64,000 bases of DNA, taken from Acanthosepion lycidas (taxonomy: Eukaryota > Mollusca > Cephalopoda > Sepiida > Sepiidae). Location of the stretch: contig OZ010593.1 of the NCBI GenBank assembly GCA_963932145.1, positions 39,156,036-39,220,035 on the forward strand, read 5' to 3'. Position numbers and translations under genes: made by a program. Position 1 is the stretch's first letter. Every line of letters starts with the position of its first letter. Positions 33,390 to 43,314 of the stretch are shown here, piece by piece. The notes under the pieces are model-generated. The model searched no databases, was not told the DNA's origin, and saw only the letters and a program-made list of their open reading frames with translations.

Positions 33390-34120
33390 GTTATTTATTC
33401 GTACGTTTGTGCAAAATGTGGCACAAGGCCAAAAAGGGGGTTGGGGAACGGTCTTCTTCTGTCTTAATTCTAAACTTAGCTAGTCACAGACACGGACCTA
33501 AACATACCAACAATAGTCCTATCACCAAAACAACACATTCACTCCTACCTTTCTTACTACGTCCACCATAATACCTCAAATTCTCTATGAAATCCTAACT
33601 AGTCCCCATATGTACATTTCAAAGCCTGTGGAGGGAGGGGAAGTAAAAAACAACAATTTAAAAACAAACCCAATGATTATTTACAATGTGAATTAATACT
33701 ATTTACATGAAACAAAACAAAATAGGTTAGTAATAAAAAAAAACCCCACAATACCTAAATGTGGCAGAAACATCAGTTAACAGGACGAAATAATTGCGGG
33801 ATTATAACATTATAAAAAACAAACACGCCCACAAACACGCCCTCATTTAGACACAATAACAAATACGAAAACACACACACGAAACGAAAGTCATCCCGCA
33901 ACAACCAGAGAACTGACATTACTGACCACCTAACGAGGGAGGGGATGGGGAATTAAACAAAAGAAACATAGGGACAGAAATAAAAGGGGCCAATGAGCAT
34001 GCATACCCTAGCTAAGTTAACCAGAAACGGGAAACTAAAGATTCAAACAAAAAATCTTAAACTAGCCTAATATCGGGGCGGGTTGCCTTTGTTCAACCCT
34101 GGTTGAACAAAATACTGTAC
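33390..34120 (-). other. LINE-2 3' untranslated region and tail
   Basis: It aligns by eye to 16691-17444 of LINE-1 and ends with GGCCTTGTGCCACATTTTGC and the A-rich CGAATAAATAAC. A perfect palindrome GTTCAACCCTGGTTGAAC at 34091-34108 is absent from LINE-1. Confidence 0.75.
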
Positions 34121-37100
34121 CTAACCGACATCCAAGTGCCACTCCAGGTCAGCCCCTTTCACTCTACACAGTCGCGCAAGATTTACCCACCTTTTGCCGA
34201 ATTCTGATGAAGAGAGTCGCCGCCTTTCCGTCCTAATCTTGACTTTAAGTAGATGCCTAAAGTACAAGATCAGTTGGGAAAAGTTGAACTTCTCACCTCC
34301 ATAGAATCCCTTCTGACGTGTCGATCAAATCACGACTCTCATAACACCTAGCAAGCAGTGGAACACATAAAGTTCAGCCTTCGTCAACGGCGGTGCCACA
34401 TTCCTACAAACAGAAGAGGCCTCAAGGACAAAGAACTTTCCGTGCAATATGCGAACCATGAGGCCTTCAACAAAATTACACAACGGAGCTACCAACTTGC
34501 AATGAAAGAAGACGTGACCTAGGGTCTCGACTTCCCCACTACAACGTCGGCAGTTTGGACATTTCTCCAAGCCCGCTGCGCAAAGCTTTTTGGCGACCCA
34601 GAGGGCCCCACGTATCACCAGCCAGGTGAGGGATGCCTCATTGTTATTGAGACATTTCAACCCGGGAGCCCAAGGCCAGATCAAGCGAGCCTCCTGCTTC
34701 GTAAGACCGAGCTCGTCAATCAGATCATCATGAACGCCCCCCCACCTAACTAACACTTTATATAATGCCCTACGAGACAACGCCTGGACGTTGGAGAGGC
34801 CATCCGACCCCCGTAAGAGGCGTTTCAGAGCAAGACGACATTCACGGTAGAAGGAGCACTTGGCTCGGCGTAAACGGCGGGCCTCCTCCTCGCACGAGTG
34901 CACACTTCTCAAAGATGGGAAATGTTTACGGACGTTTTCCTTCCAGAAGGCGCCCTCCTCATTCGGTTCGCGACACAAACGATCTAGGAACCCGATGCGA
35001 AGCATATAGAGACGGATCTCAATGCTAGGTATACCTAGACCGCCTTCAGATGGATGAAGGCAACAGATCTCCCGAGAGACTCTGGCACCCTTGCCTCCCC
35101 ACAAGAAGGAGAACAAGAGCTTCACTAACGCCAGCAAAGTGTCAGACGGAAGTGGAAATACAGAGAGTCGGTAAAGGAGAATCGGGTAGATATGTGAAAA
35201 ACATACCTCCGCCCTCCCCTTTAAGGAAAGATTCCTTCGAGACCACAAATTAATTGCGATCCCGGCCTTCCCTTGTACCTCCGTCCAATTCATTTCCAAC
35301 TGGATATCTGGACCGAACCAGACGCCGAGTATCTTGACCGGTCCATCCGTCCAGTGGAAAGGTCCGGGAAGAGAAACTCCTTTCCACACACCCAGCCTTA
35401 TCGCGGTTGATCTTGGCCCCTGTCACCATCTCATAACCACTGATTTCTTTGCTGACTTCGTTAATCTCGGCTCTGCTCGACACAAGAACTGAAACGTCGT
35501 CATCATAGGCAGAATACCTGACCGAGGTGGTAGCACCAGGTAGGGAAATTCCGCGCAGGACCGGATTCGCCTTTAACTTGCGAAGGAATGGTTCCAACGC
35601 AAGAACGTAAAGCATAGGAGAAGCAGACAACCTTGACGAATAGATCGAGACAATACGAAAGGTTCCGATCTTACCCCGTTCACTTCCACCAGCGCACCGG
35701 GAGTCGCATACAGAAGACGGATCCAGGAGCGGAAGTCCGGTCCGAAACCGGCAGCCGAAAGAACAGCCCCCAGGAATCGATGGTCAACCCTATCAAAGGC
35801 CTTGGACTGATCCAAATTGATCAGCGCGGATTCACTGTCAACTTTCTCTATGATCAAGCGGACCATATGAAAGTTGTCCTGAATAGTCCTGCCCTTCACA
35901 GCACAAGTCTGTTCGGAGCCAATCAGACGAGACAGGACAAGCTGCAAACGGTTAGCTAAGATCTTTGCCAAAATCTTTAACTCTGTATTTAACATAGTTA
36001 AAGGGCGAAAATTACCTATCCCATCCCTACCGTTTTTGTCCTTACGCAGCAACTTGATCACACCCCTGGTGAAGCGCTGAGGTATAGACCCCTGCTTCAT
36101 CCAGTTGTTGAAAATCAGTTCCAGCAAAGGAACAAAAACGGGCGACTACCTCAAGTAGACTTCGTAGGGAAGACCATCTAATGCCGTGATACATTCCTAC
36201 TTTCCTCTGCGCGCAATTCTGCGGCCATGTTCGTCGCCTCAGAGAACATTCTTTTTAACCTAGCCCTAACTACCAGAGCTTGATCCTTCTTGATAAGCAA
36301 GGAGGCCAACTCTGCCTTAGCTAAGGCTACTTCCCCACTATCACGGGATTTAACTGCCCGATCCACTCTTTGCTCTAAAACCGTTTGCGCCGCTAATCTA
36401 TCTAGATTGAGTCGACGGCTAAAATCATCAGCAGCAAACGTTCGAATTTTAGATTTTAATTTGCCCCACCAGGCATTTCCCACCACAGCCCCCGTCAGTT
36501 TCCTTTGTAACATTAGTAGCAGTTGGTCCCGGAATTCCTGCTCGCCAAATAACGAGCAGTTGAATTTCCAGTAACCAGCCATCCTAACCTTAGGCTTATC
36601 TAAGTTTACACGGACCCGGACAAGCCTATGATCTGAATAAACTATATAATGGAAGATTGTACACCCTAAGAGCCTTACATCGACTCTCCTAACTAAAACT
36701 CGGTCAAAGTAGCTAGCACGCACACCTACAGCCGAGCTGCCACTATTTGTCCAGGTCCAAACTACCCGCTGAGGGTGCTCATTCCGGTATTTGTCGACAA
36801 GATCAAACCCGTCGACAAAGTCGCGAAAAGGTTTCACGCCCCAGTTGTTAGTACCCGAATTTGAATTTGACCCTATACGATCTATGTTGGGGTCAAGGAT
36901 GGCATTCCAATCCCCCACTAAAACTACCCGACTTGATTTCGTCATAAACGGGCCGATCTACCGAAACAAAGCAAGCCGCTCAGTCTGGATATTAGGCCCA
37001 AAGCCTTATCCTTTATGGTAACATCCAGCACGCAAAGTCTGCCCGCCGGATCTGCAAAGACAAGAGCACACGCAGCCTTCAAAGACTTGCTCACCAGCCA

Positions 37101-37307
37101 AGAGACACCCCTCGATCGTCCATCAAAACATGCTGAATAAAGAGTAAACCCCTTAGACAGAATGCCTTCATAATCGCGAGAAGGAAAACGGGTCTCTTGC
37201 ACACAACATATATTCACCCCTAAGCTCTGAAGGTCACGAGCGAGCCTCATCCTTCGAGACTCGGACCTCAGGCCTCGGGCATTCACACTAGCCAACCAGA
37301 GAGACAT
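34121..37307 (-). pseudogene. LINE-2 ORF2: endonuclease, reverse transcriptase, CCHC, broken
   Basis: Starting at the ATG 37307 (SLWLASVNARGLRSESRR, INICCVQETRF-like), the endonuclease runs through VLVGDWNAILDPNIDR, the YFDRVLV block and YSDHRLV. It is interrupted by a deletion and frameshift near 36950 and another region near 36150. The reverse transcriptase shows NFRPLTMLN, LINLDQSKAFDRVDH, SIRQGC and the catalytic box AYDDDVSVLV, where Ala has become Asp but both aspartates remain. The C-terminal CCHC is intact (CPNCRR, HVFFHC). TGA at about 34322-34324 and several shifts make it inactive. The family end GADLEWHLDVG stops at 34121. Confidence 0.87.
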
Positions 37308-37318
37308 TGTCAAATCTA

Positions 37319-38387
37319 TTAGGGTTGTCCTTCAGGATAGAACATGGCTAGGGTGAGGACACCGACAGCTCGTCCCATAGAACCGGACGCCATCTCAATT
37401 TCGACGGCATCATCATGAGACAAGCCGCCGATGTCCGAGGGATATGTTAATTTAAAAGCCCTATAAAAGGATGGGTGAACAAAAACGGGGACCCTCCCTT
37501 TGAACTCTTTGTTTGTTTCATCCATTTCTGGGTCTAGTAGGTAGGCAGCTGGGGGCACCAATTTTAGAGACGTCTGTGCCTCCTCTATCATGCCCCAAAT
37601 CTCCCGCGTACCCGGGCCAGTTCTTATAACGGTCAGTACTCTTTTTGCTGATGGGAAATTTTCGGGCACTTCGACGTCCATTCCGATTATCTGTTGAAAA
37701 TTCCATAAAACTTTTAACGCCTTCGGGTTTCTCGTTTGCCCGAAAACCCTCCCCGCCTGTACCCGGGATACGCGGCAGACGTCTTCCCATGGGAGATATG
37801 GCGGCTTAATTTTTTGTTTCTTCTTGTCAATTTCTGCCTGTAAATCTGGGCTTCTATTTCTTTTCTTTAGAGGAGATTGAGTAGGCGTTGGAATAGGTGT
37901 GTCTATGGAAGTAGTAGAGGGTGTCATTCCAGAAGGTGTCTTAAAAGGGGAAGGTTTTGTTGATGGATAGGATTTAGACGGTGTGTTTGTTAAAGATTTG
38001 GGCGGAGGTGGTTTGGTGAAAGTTTTTTTGGTAGATGAAGGGGAAGACGGGGCAGAGGATAAGGGGCCCGGTGCCCCCAGCGATTTTTCATTTTTAACCC
38101 GCTTTCCGCCGAGTTTCACCTTCAGCTTTTTGATGTCTAGAATTTTTTGCGAGCTAGACTCATTCATTTTTTGCGTGGTTGTAGCATTTTCTTCATACGT
38201 CGCCGAGGCGTCGCCCTCAGAGCTGGTAGAGGGAATGGGATTGTAGGTGTTTTTATCCTCGGGTTCATGATGGGACAGTGCGCCGCTGTCTGGATCTTCC
38301 CTTTGCCCCTACCTACGACACGCCATTCCCCTTCTTCCTTCTCCTTATCCACACTTGTGGAAGGCATCGGTTTTAGGGGTAATGTGG
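37319..38387 (-). pseudogene. LINE-2 ORF1, C-terminal half
   Basis: The minus-strand frame contains EEGEWRVVGRGKGK, a Pro/Ser/Thr-rich linker and basic KKRNRSPD. The conserved end follows: NFPSAKRVLTVIRTG, EIWGMIEEAQTSLKLVPP, RVPVFVHPSFYRAFKLTY and GRAVGVLT. The same end is found in LINE-1 ORF1 (12780-13227). It stops 11 bases before the ORF2 ATG. Its N-terminal half is displaced to 43315-44160 by the P-type transposon. Confidence 0.85.
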
Positions 38388-38395
38388 GTACAGAC
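38388..38395. repeat. P-type transposon target duplication, left
   Basis: GTACAGAC, repeated at 43307-43314. In LINE orientation it reads GTCTGTAC, close to the GTCCGGAC preference known for Drosophila P. Confidence 0.88.
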
Positions 38396-38645
38396 CATGG
38401 CGTTCTATATTAACAGGCCTCTGCGTAACTCTGCTACCTCGGTAGACTGGAGGCCGGCTGACAATTAGATCGTTTTAGTTTCAGTTTGAGCGAACTGCTG
38501 CGTACTCACTCTTATGTTGTTGCAGATTTAAGTCAAGCAACATCCGAGAAACCAGACGACTAGTCCAATATCGTTGAAGCCAAACCGTACCTCGTGAGCA
38601 TCGGATTATGCAGCACTTTCTCAAACATCGGACAACCATTGATAT

Positions 38646-38702
38646 TAATTTAATATCTACGGTTTTCTACTCCCTCTAGCCGGGGAGTACTTGAATAAAT
38701 CG
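38646..38702 (+). other. Weak similarity to the U2 snRNA stem II region
   Basis: TTTAATATCT, ACG, then CCTCTAGCCGGGGA and AATAAAT follow the order of U2 snRNA bases around 45-90 (TTTAATATCT, ACG, CCTCTATCCGAGGA, ATTAAAT). Gaps are needed. It lies 36 bases upstream of a stronger U2 5'-end match, which makes chance less likely, but the call is tentative. Confidence 0.35.
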
Positions 38703-38737
38703 CTCCAAATATCGTTAGCCCCTTTTTTCGTCCAAAT

Positions 38738-38789
38738 CCGAGCTGCTCGGCCCGGTTGCTAGGATCAAAGTGTAGTACGCTGCCTTTGT
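38738..38789 (+). repeat. U2 snRNA 5'-end-like sequence, copy 1
   Basis: GCTGCTCGGCC, then GCTAGGATCAAAGTGTAGTA, matches the start of metazoan U2 snRNA (GCTTCTCGGCC ... GCTAAGATCAAGTGTAGTA). It retains the GTAGTA branch-point-pairing bases and stem I. 47 of its 52 bases equal copy 2, and all differences fall in an 8-base window. It is truncated to about the first 50 U2 bases and is not a functional gene. Confidence 0.7.
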
Positions 38790-38806
38790 AAGCTTCCGAG
38801 TCGGCG

Positions 38807-39011
38807 TTCAGTCGAACTCTCTGCATTAGCAGAGAGGAACCCGGAAGAAGTTTTGACGAAGGGCAAGGTTTCGTCCGGGGAGGTAGACAGGGCCTGAACC
38901 CGTCTAGGCGGGTTAAAAGGCTATATTTTTGGCCGAGCCTACGGGCTCGGAGATACCCACATTAAACCGGCCTTGTGCCACATTCGGTCCTCGTGGGTGG
39001 ATTGATAAATA
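38807..39011 (+). repeat. Repeat X, copy 2, between the two U2-like copies
   Basis: Homologous to 21246-21453: A-box-like TTAGCAGAGAGG, AACCCGTCTAGGCGGGTT hairpin, CTATATTTTTGG, GGCCTTGTGCCACATT and end GATAAATACC. Both copies start at the same point, which suggests a defined unit of about 205-208 bp. It also keeps the NPEE ... KGKVSSGEVDR reading frame of copy 1. Confidence 0.65.
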
Positions 39012-39063
39012 CCGAGCTGCTCGGCCCGGGGGCCTGAATCAAAGTGTAGTACGCTGCCTTTGT
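39012..39063 (+). repeat. U2 snRNA 5'-end-like sequence, copy 2
   Basis: Direct repeat of 38738-38789 immediately after the repeat X tail. It keeps GCTGCTCGGCC and AATCAAAGTGTAGTA, while the middle GGGGCCTGA differs from copy 1. Being on both sides of repeat X, the pair may be a long target duplication at a U2-like site. Confidence 0.7.
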
Positions 39064-39069
39064 GATCCT

Positions 39070-39261
39070 TTCGATCCGCCCTCGAAGACGTATCACCTCT
39101 CTGACCGGCTTCGCCAAGTGTTACACTTCGGCGCGATCCCGTTTCTGCGGTCGATCCGCCCTGTGAAGTCATATATCACCTTTCTGTTTAGGGACTCCGT
39201 CTTCGCCAAGTGTTACGCTTCGGCGCGATCCCGTTTCTGCGGTCGATCCGCCCTGTGAAGT
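39070..39261 (+). repeat. GC-rich tandem repeat, 92-bp period
   Basis: CTTCGCCAAGTGTTACRCTT with its continuation through CGATCCGCCCTGTGAAGT occurs at 39109-39169 and 39201-39261, differing at one base. A partial third copy (TCGATCCGCCCTCGAAGACG) lies at 39070-39107. The surrounding DNA is much more AT-rich. Confidence 0.9.
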
Positions 39262-39263
39262 TG

Positions 39264-39610
39264 TATCACCGTTCTGACTTGGCCCTGTTTAGGGACATCG
39301 ATCAACCTGCTGCTGTTCCAGACTATTCTCCCATCCGGCAGTCGACCAGCTACCATCGCCGACCAACTCTACATTCGTTTCGCCGATACGACCGAAAGCA
39401 GCTACCCCTAAACAAAAAACCAGTCATACCGGACCCGACACCGATTTAAAGACGTTTCTCCAGAGTACACTCTTGTACCATTGGCATAAATAAAATCGAC
39501 GTTATTGTTTCTTAAACCTTTGCCTTTGTCCCCTCATTGTCTTAGCTGTTCACACGTTTCTTCATAAAGCTTGCGAGGGCGACATCCTTATCGGGCCCGC
39601 AACAATTCTT
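39264..39610 (+). other. Non-coding continuation of the composite, LTR-like end
   Basis: Moderately GC-rich DNA with a polyadenylation-like AATAAA (about 39487) followed by T/G-rich sequence and ending GGGCCCGCAACA near 39604. This looks like the R/U5 part of an LTR, but no matching second copy is present. Confidence 0.3.
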
Positions 39611-39672
39611 TTTGAGTAATTTTTGTGTCATTTTAAGAAGCAAAACAAAACAACGTTTAACAAATTTGAACA

Positions 39673-39746
39673 GAATTTAATTTAGTTTCTTCAAAGACGT
39701 AAAGAAAACTATTTTTATTATAAAATGAATTAAAAATGTTTGTTTG
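39673..39746. repeat. Direct repeat inside the P-type transposon, copy 1
   Basis: About 70 bases (TTTAGTTTCTTCAAAGACGT ... AAAATGAATTAAAAATGTTT) are identical to 41586-41656 within the transposase region. Both copies share orientation. Confidence 0.85.
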
Positions 39747-39749
39747 TTT

Positions 39750-40520
39750 TTTTCATAAATTCAATGTCCTTACTTAATATGATATTTATTTTTGATATCG
39801 CTAAAAAAAACATTGTTATGATGAGTGAAAACATAACGTCAACGAAATTAAAGTTTAATTTTCTCAAGTTTTTAACCATTAAAAAAATAGCATAAGTCAA
39901 CATTTTTCTATTAAAAGTTTAAGTTTGAATAATAAATTTGAATAAAATTTTAATAGAGAAAGGTTCATTAAAATTTCTCTATTAAAACTTTATCCAACAT
40001 TTCCATTAAAATTTTTAAAAAAAACAAACGAATTTCTTTGCGCTTTTGTTTCCGAAGTTAAAGAATAAATGATTATTTTTACGACATTAGTTACCAATTG
40101 GTGAACTGTAAGTACTTTTTTACTTATTAGAATTAAAGAAAAAATAACAATAATAAATTTTTATTTATTACATGCAGTTAATGTCAATATTTTAATTATT
40201 ATTTTTTTTCTTTTTTTAGAAAGGTCTCCTTTTTTACGCCTTTTGACTACAAAATTTATTTTACAAGACAAGTATAATAATACCATTTTATTTATCATAT
40301 TATTTTAATATTTTTCTGATATTGTTGTTAAAGGACAAAAAAAAATGCATTATTTTTACTTTACTTTTAATTGTTTTGCTTTAAGGTGAAAAAAAGTTAT
40401 ATATATTCCTATTTATATAAAGCGTATTAAAATAACCAAACTAAAAGAAAGGCTACTTATGAATGTTTTTAAATTTAATATAAAGTTTTAAAGTAAAAAA
40501 CATTGGCCTTCAAATTTTGA
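39750..40520. other. AT-rich non-coding part of the P-type transposon
   Basis: Low-complexity A/T sequence with repeated ATTAAAATTT and TTTCTCTATTAAAA words. No ORF was supported. Confidence 0.6.
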
Positions 40521-40524
40521 TACC

Positions 40525-42720
40525 ATGAAAGTTAATGGAAAAATACGTCCAAAAAATCCACCATCTGTATGGCCAGGTGTGCCAAGTAGTCAAATACCAA
40601 CACCCTCAGCTGTTCAAAGGAATATAAAAAAAAACCTCCAGTCAAATTGCTGATGAACTTAATGCTTTTTTAGAATTAGATAAAATTATACAAATTTGAA
40701 AGAAAGTCTGCTTAACAACAAAAAAGACTTTATATGTCCAGTTGCAGCATTTTTGGATAAAAATATTTTAACTGTTCAATTATCAAAATCTATTGAATAT
40801 TGATGGTATTCCTCTCTTTATGTTGAAAATTTATAACAATTTGCGCTTTGAAACATTTCATTATGGACTTAAGTGTTATATTAGCAGCTTGTCCAAAAAT
40901 CATATTAAATACAGTTCATACTTGGTCAAAACTGGAAGAAATCATCCGATATTTAAATTCTATGGCTTTTGATCACAAGAATAATATCCTGAGTCAACAA
41001 TTTTTAGCAATGGCTCCCAAAATGGTTGGAATAAAATACAGCTCAGATATAGTTGTGCATGCTTTTGGGTATTATGCAAGATCACGGACATTGTATAATG
41101 AATTAAGATATGATTTTCAATTACCCTCATTAGCAACATTATGAAGGATGAGGTCAAAAGTTTCAAAACTTAATGAAAAATCTTTTTTGTTATCTATATT
41201 TAATACTCTTAATACCAGTCAAAAAGGGTGCATAATTCTCCATGATGAAGTATATATCAAAAAGATGTTGCTATATCATGGCAAACAACTATTTGGTAAA
41301 TCAGTTGACAATCCATCTGTACTTGCTCAAACAGTACTTGGTATAATGTTGATATGTCTCAACGGGGGTCCAAATTTTCTTACAAAATTGATTTCAATTT
41401 CAAAATTAACATCTGCCTTTTTATTTGAACAAATTGAGTTAACAGTCCAAGCCATCACATCTGTACCAGCTGATGTAAAGGCTATTATATGTGATTGCAA
41501 CCGCGTAAATCAAGCTTTTTTAAAAATTATATCCTACACTTCCTGATAAACCTTGAATGACTGAAGATAATAAACATTTGCTTTTTAATTTAGTTTCTTC
41601 AAAGACGTAAAGAAAACTATTTTTATTATAAAATGAATTAAAAATGTTTGTTTTTTTTTTCTGTTGAAAAATATTTGCAATTTGTGGCTGACAGAAAAAA
41701 CAGGAGAACTAATCTTTGATGATGATGAAGTAAGTCGAGTTGCAAAATGGACACATCTTAAACAGTTATATCGTTTTGAATCTGAAAGACTAGTCAAACT
41801 TTCAGATTTAAATGAAATTTCCATTGCTCCAAAGCCAATAGAAAGACAATGGGTTTCTACTTGCCTCAGAGTGTTTTCTGAAAAAACATATAATGCACTT
41901 CTCACTCAGTCTGAAATAAGTGCAGGTAAGAATGATACTGCCCTCTTCATAAACAAGGTTTTGACATGGTGGAAAATTTTAAATGTTAAATGCCTGCAAA
42001 TTGATAATGATCCTCTACAAGCTGAAATCAAATCTCCAAATGACACCCGACTTGATTTTATCATTAAATTTGGTAAAATGGCTCTTAATATGGCTGGCTG
42101 TCAAGGTAATCGTAAAAAACAATTATCCCAAAACACTGCTACTGCCATACATCATACTTGCAATGGAATTGTTAGTCTATGTCGACACCTTTTAGCTACA
42201 AGTCATAAATATGTATTACTTGGGCAATTTTCAACTGATCCATTAGAAAAAGAATTGGCACCTATTTTATAAATGTTCAACAATGTATTGAAAAGCTGCA
42301 TATTAAGCAGACATCTTTACTTTTAAATCAAAATGTAAATATTGATGAATTTGATGTTAATCCAGGTCACCAATGTACATCTTGTGATTATAAACTTTGT
42401 GAGGAAGGTTCAGAAATATTTGACAATCTGGAAAATTTAGAACCATCTTTTTCCAATGAAATAAAAATGGCTCTTGTGTATATAGCTGGATATATTACAA
42501 GAAATGATAATCAACCCAGTGAATGTGAAACCCATTTTTATTATGAAAAGTATGGAAAATATACCAATTTAATTGACGGTGGAAAACTAAAAGTTCCTTC
42601 TGACCACATTTGTCAATGGTTATTTTTTGTTTCATCCTTTTCCATACAATAAAGGAAAAGGTTTGCGATAAATCATTAAGTAACATTTTTATGCTTATTT
42701 CTGAGTTTCATTTTTTCAAC
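40525..42720 (+). pseudogene. P/THAP9-type transposase, multiply frameshifted
   Basis: Pieces in order are as follows. IRPKNPPSVWPGVPSSQIP lies near the end of a THAP region. FGYYARSRTLYNELR (41070) follows. The RNase-H-like catalytic part has CIILHDEVYIKKMLLYHGKQLFG (41231) with a catalytic Asp, and IICDCNRVNQAFLK (41489). WTHLKQLYRFE, LNEISIAPKPIERQWVSTCLRVFSEKT (41750-41890) and FSTDPLEKE (42230) come next. A final part has IKQTSLLLN and MALVYIAGYITRND (42467). These are the conserved blocks of P-element/THAP9 transposases. Frameshifts, stops and a small deletion after LEKE make it inactive. The THAP DNA-binding domain is mostly missing. Confidence 0.85.
41586..41656. repeat. Direct repeat inside the P-type transposon, copy 2
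   Basis: Same about 70 bases as 39676-39746. It sits where the transposase frame is interrupted, so a local duplication probably moved one copy. Confidence 0.85.
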
Positions 42721-42839
42721 ATGGAGTAAAAGCATGCTTCTATTTTTGCAAACATAGTTTTGAAAAATTTTTGCAAACATGGCACACCTAGATCAAAAAA
42801 AGAACCAGCTCTAAAAGTTTTAAAACTTTCCTAGAATTA

Positions 42840-42940
42840 TTTTGTTTTATTTGTCTATATTTCTGCGATGATTGATTGTTATATACACACTTCGGCTGAT
42901 GTCTTCCAGCCTTCTCGGGTTCTGTTTGTCAAACCCAGTA
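42840..42940 (-). repeat. Degenerate Penelope-like terminal repeat
   Basis: On the minus strand the segment reads CTGGAAGACATCAGCCGAAG and, further on, ATCGCAGAAATATAGACAA. This parallels the 8880-9010 terminal repeat (CTGAAGAAGGCC, CATCTCAGAAATATAGACAA). The hammerhead core is decayed. Confidence 0.5.
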
Positions 42941-43306
42941 ATTGTAATGTAAATTTAAACCAAAGTCTTTATTCACTCACAGGGAATAAATTGAATAACG
43001 GATTCAGTAACACCTGTAAATAATATAAATTTCTGATTCAATATATCTTTTACCAGAAATCATAATTACCCCTTTGTGTTGTGTAATAAATATCAATGTT
43101 CATAGCAAAAATACATATTTTCATTTATTTATCTTTCAACACATCCTATTATCCTCAGGTGTGAATAAAAATGTTATTCTAAGTATTTCATAAAGTGGTT
43201 GACTTCATTTTCGTCTAAAATTTCTGAAAATCCTACATTTTTCAATAGGCCTCCAGTTCTGGCTCTCATTTGCGCCATGACTTGGCCTGGAGTATAGAAC
43301 GCCATG
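42941..43306. other. Right end of the P-type transposon, non-coding
   Basis: AT-rich DNA leading to the inverted end TATAGAACGCCATG. No ORF on either strand belongs to a known family. Confidence 0.6.
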
Positions 43307-43314
43307 GTACAGAC
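43307..43314. repeat. P-type transposon target duplication, right
   Basis: GTACAGAC, identical to 38388-38395. Confidence 0.88.

Larger units (their letters stand above)
38396..43306 (+). mobile_element. P-type (THAP9-like) DNA transposon inserted in LINE-2 ORF1
   Basis: The ends are inverted CATGGCGTTCTATA (14 bp perfect, then weaker similarity to AGGCC), flanked by the exact 8-bp duplication GTACAGAC. The CATG start and 8-bp duplication are hallmarks of P elements. A decayed P/THAP9-type transposase lies inside on the plus strand. When the element and one duplication are disregarded, LINE-2 ORF1 is continuous and collinear with LINE-1. At 4.9 kb it is longer than typical, because a composite of about 0.9 kb (38.73-39.61 kb) and a Penelope relic lie within it. 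Confidence 0.88.

Noticed and set aside
38738..39063. Functional U2 snRNA gene
   Set aside because: Only about the first 50 bases resemble U2. The Sm site and 3' stem-loops are not in place.
38939..39172. Minus-strand ORF over the repeat X and U2-like junction
   Set aside because: It crosses two repeat boundaries and has no family signature. The plus-strand structure explains the region.
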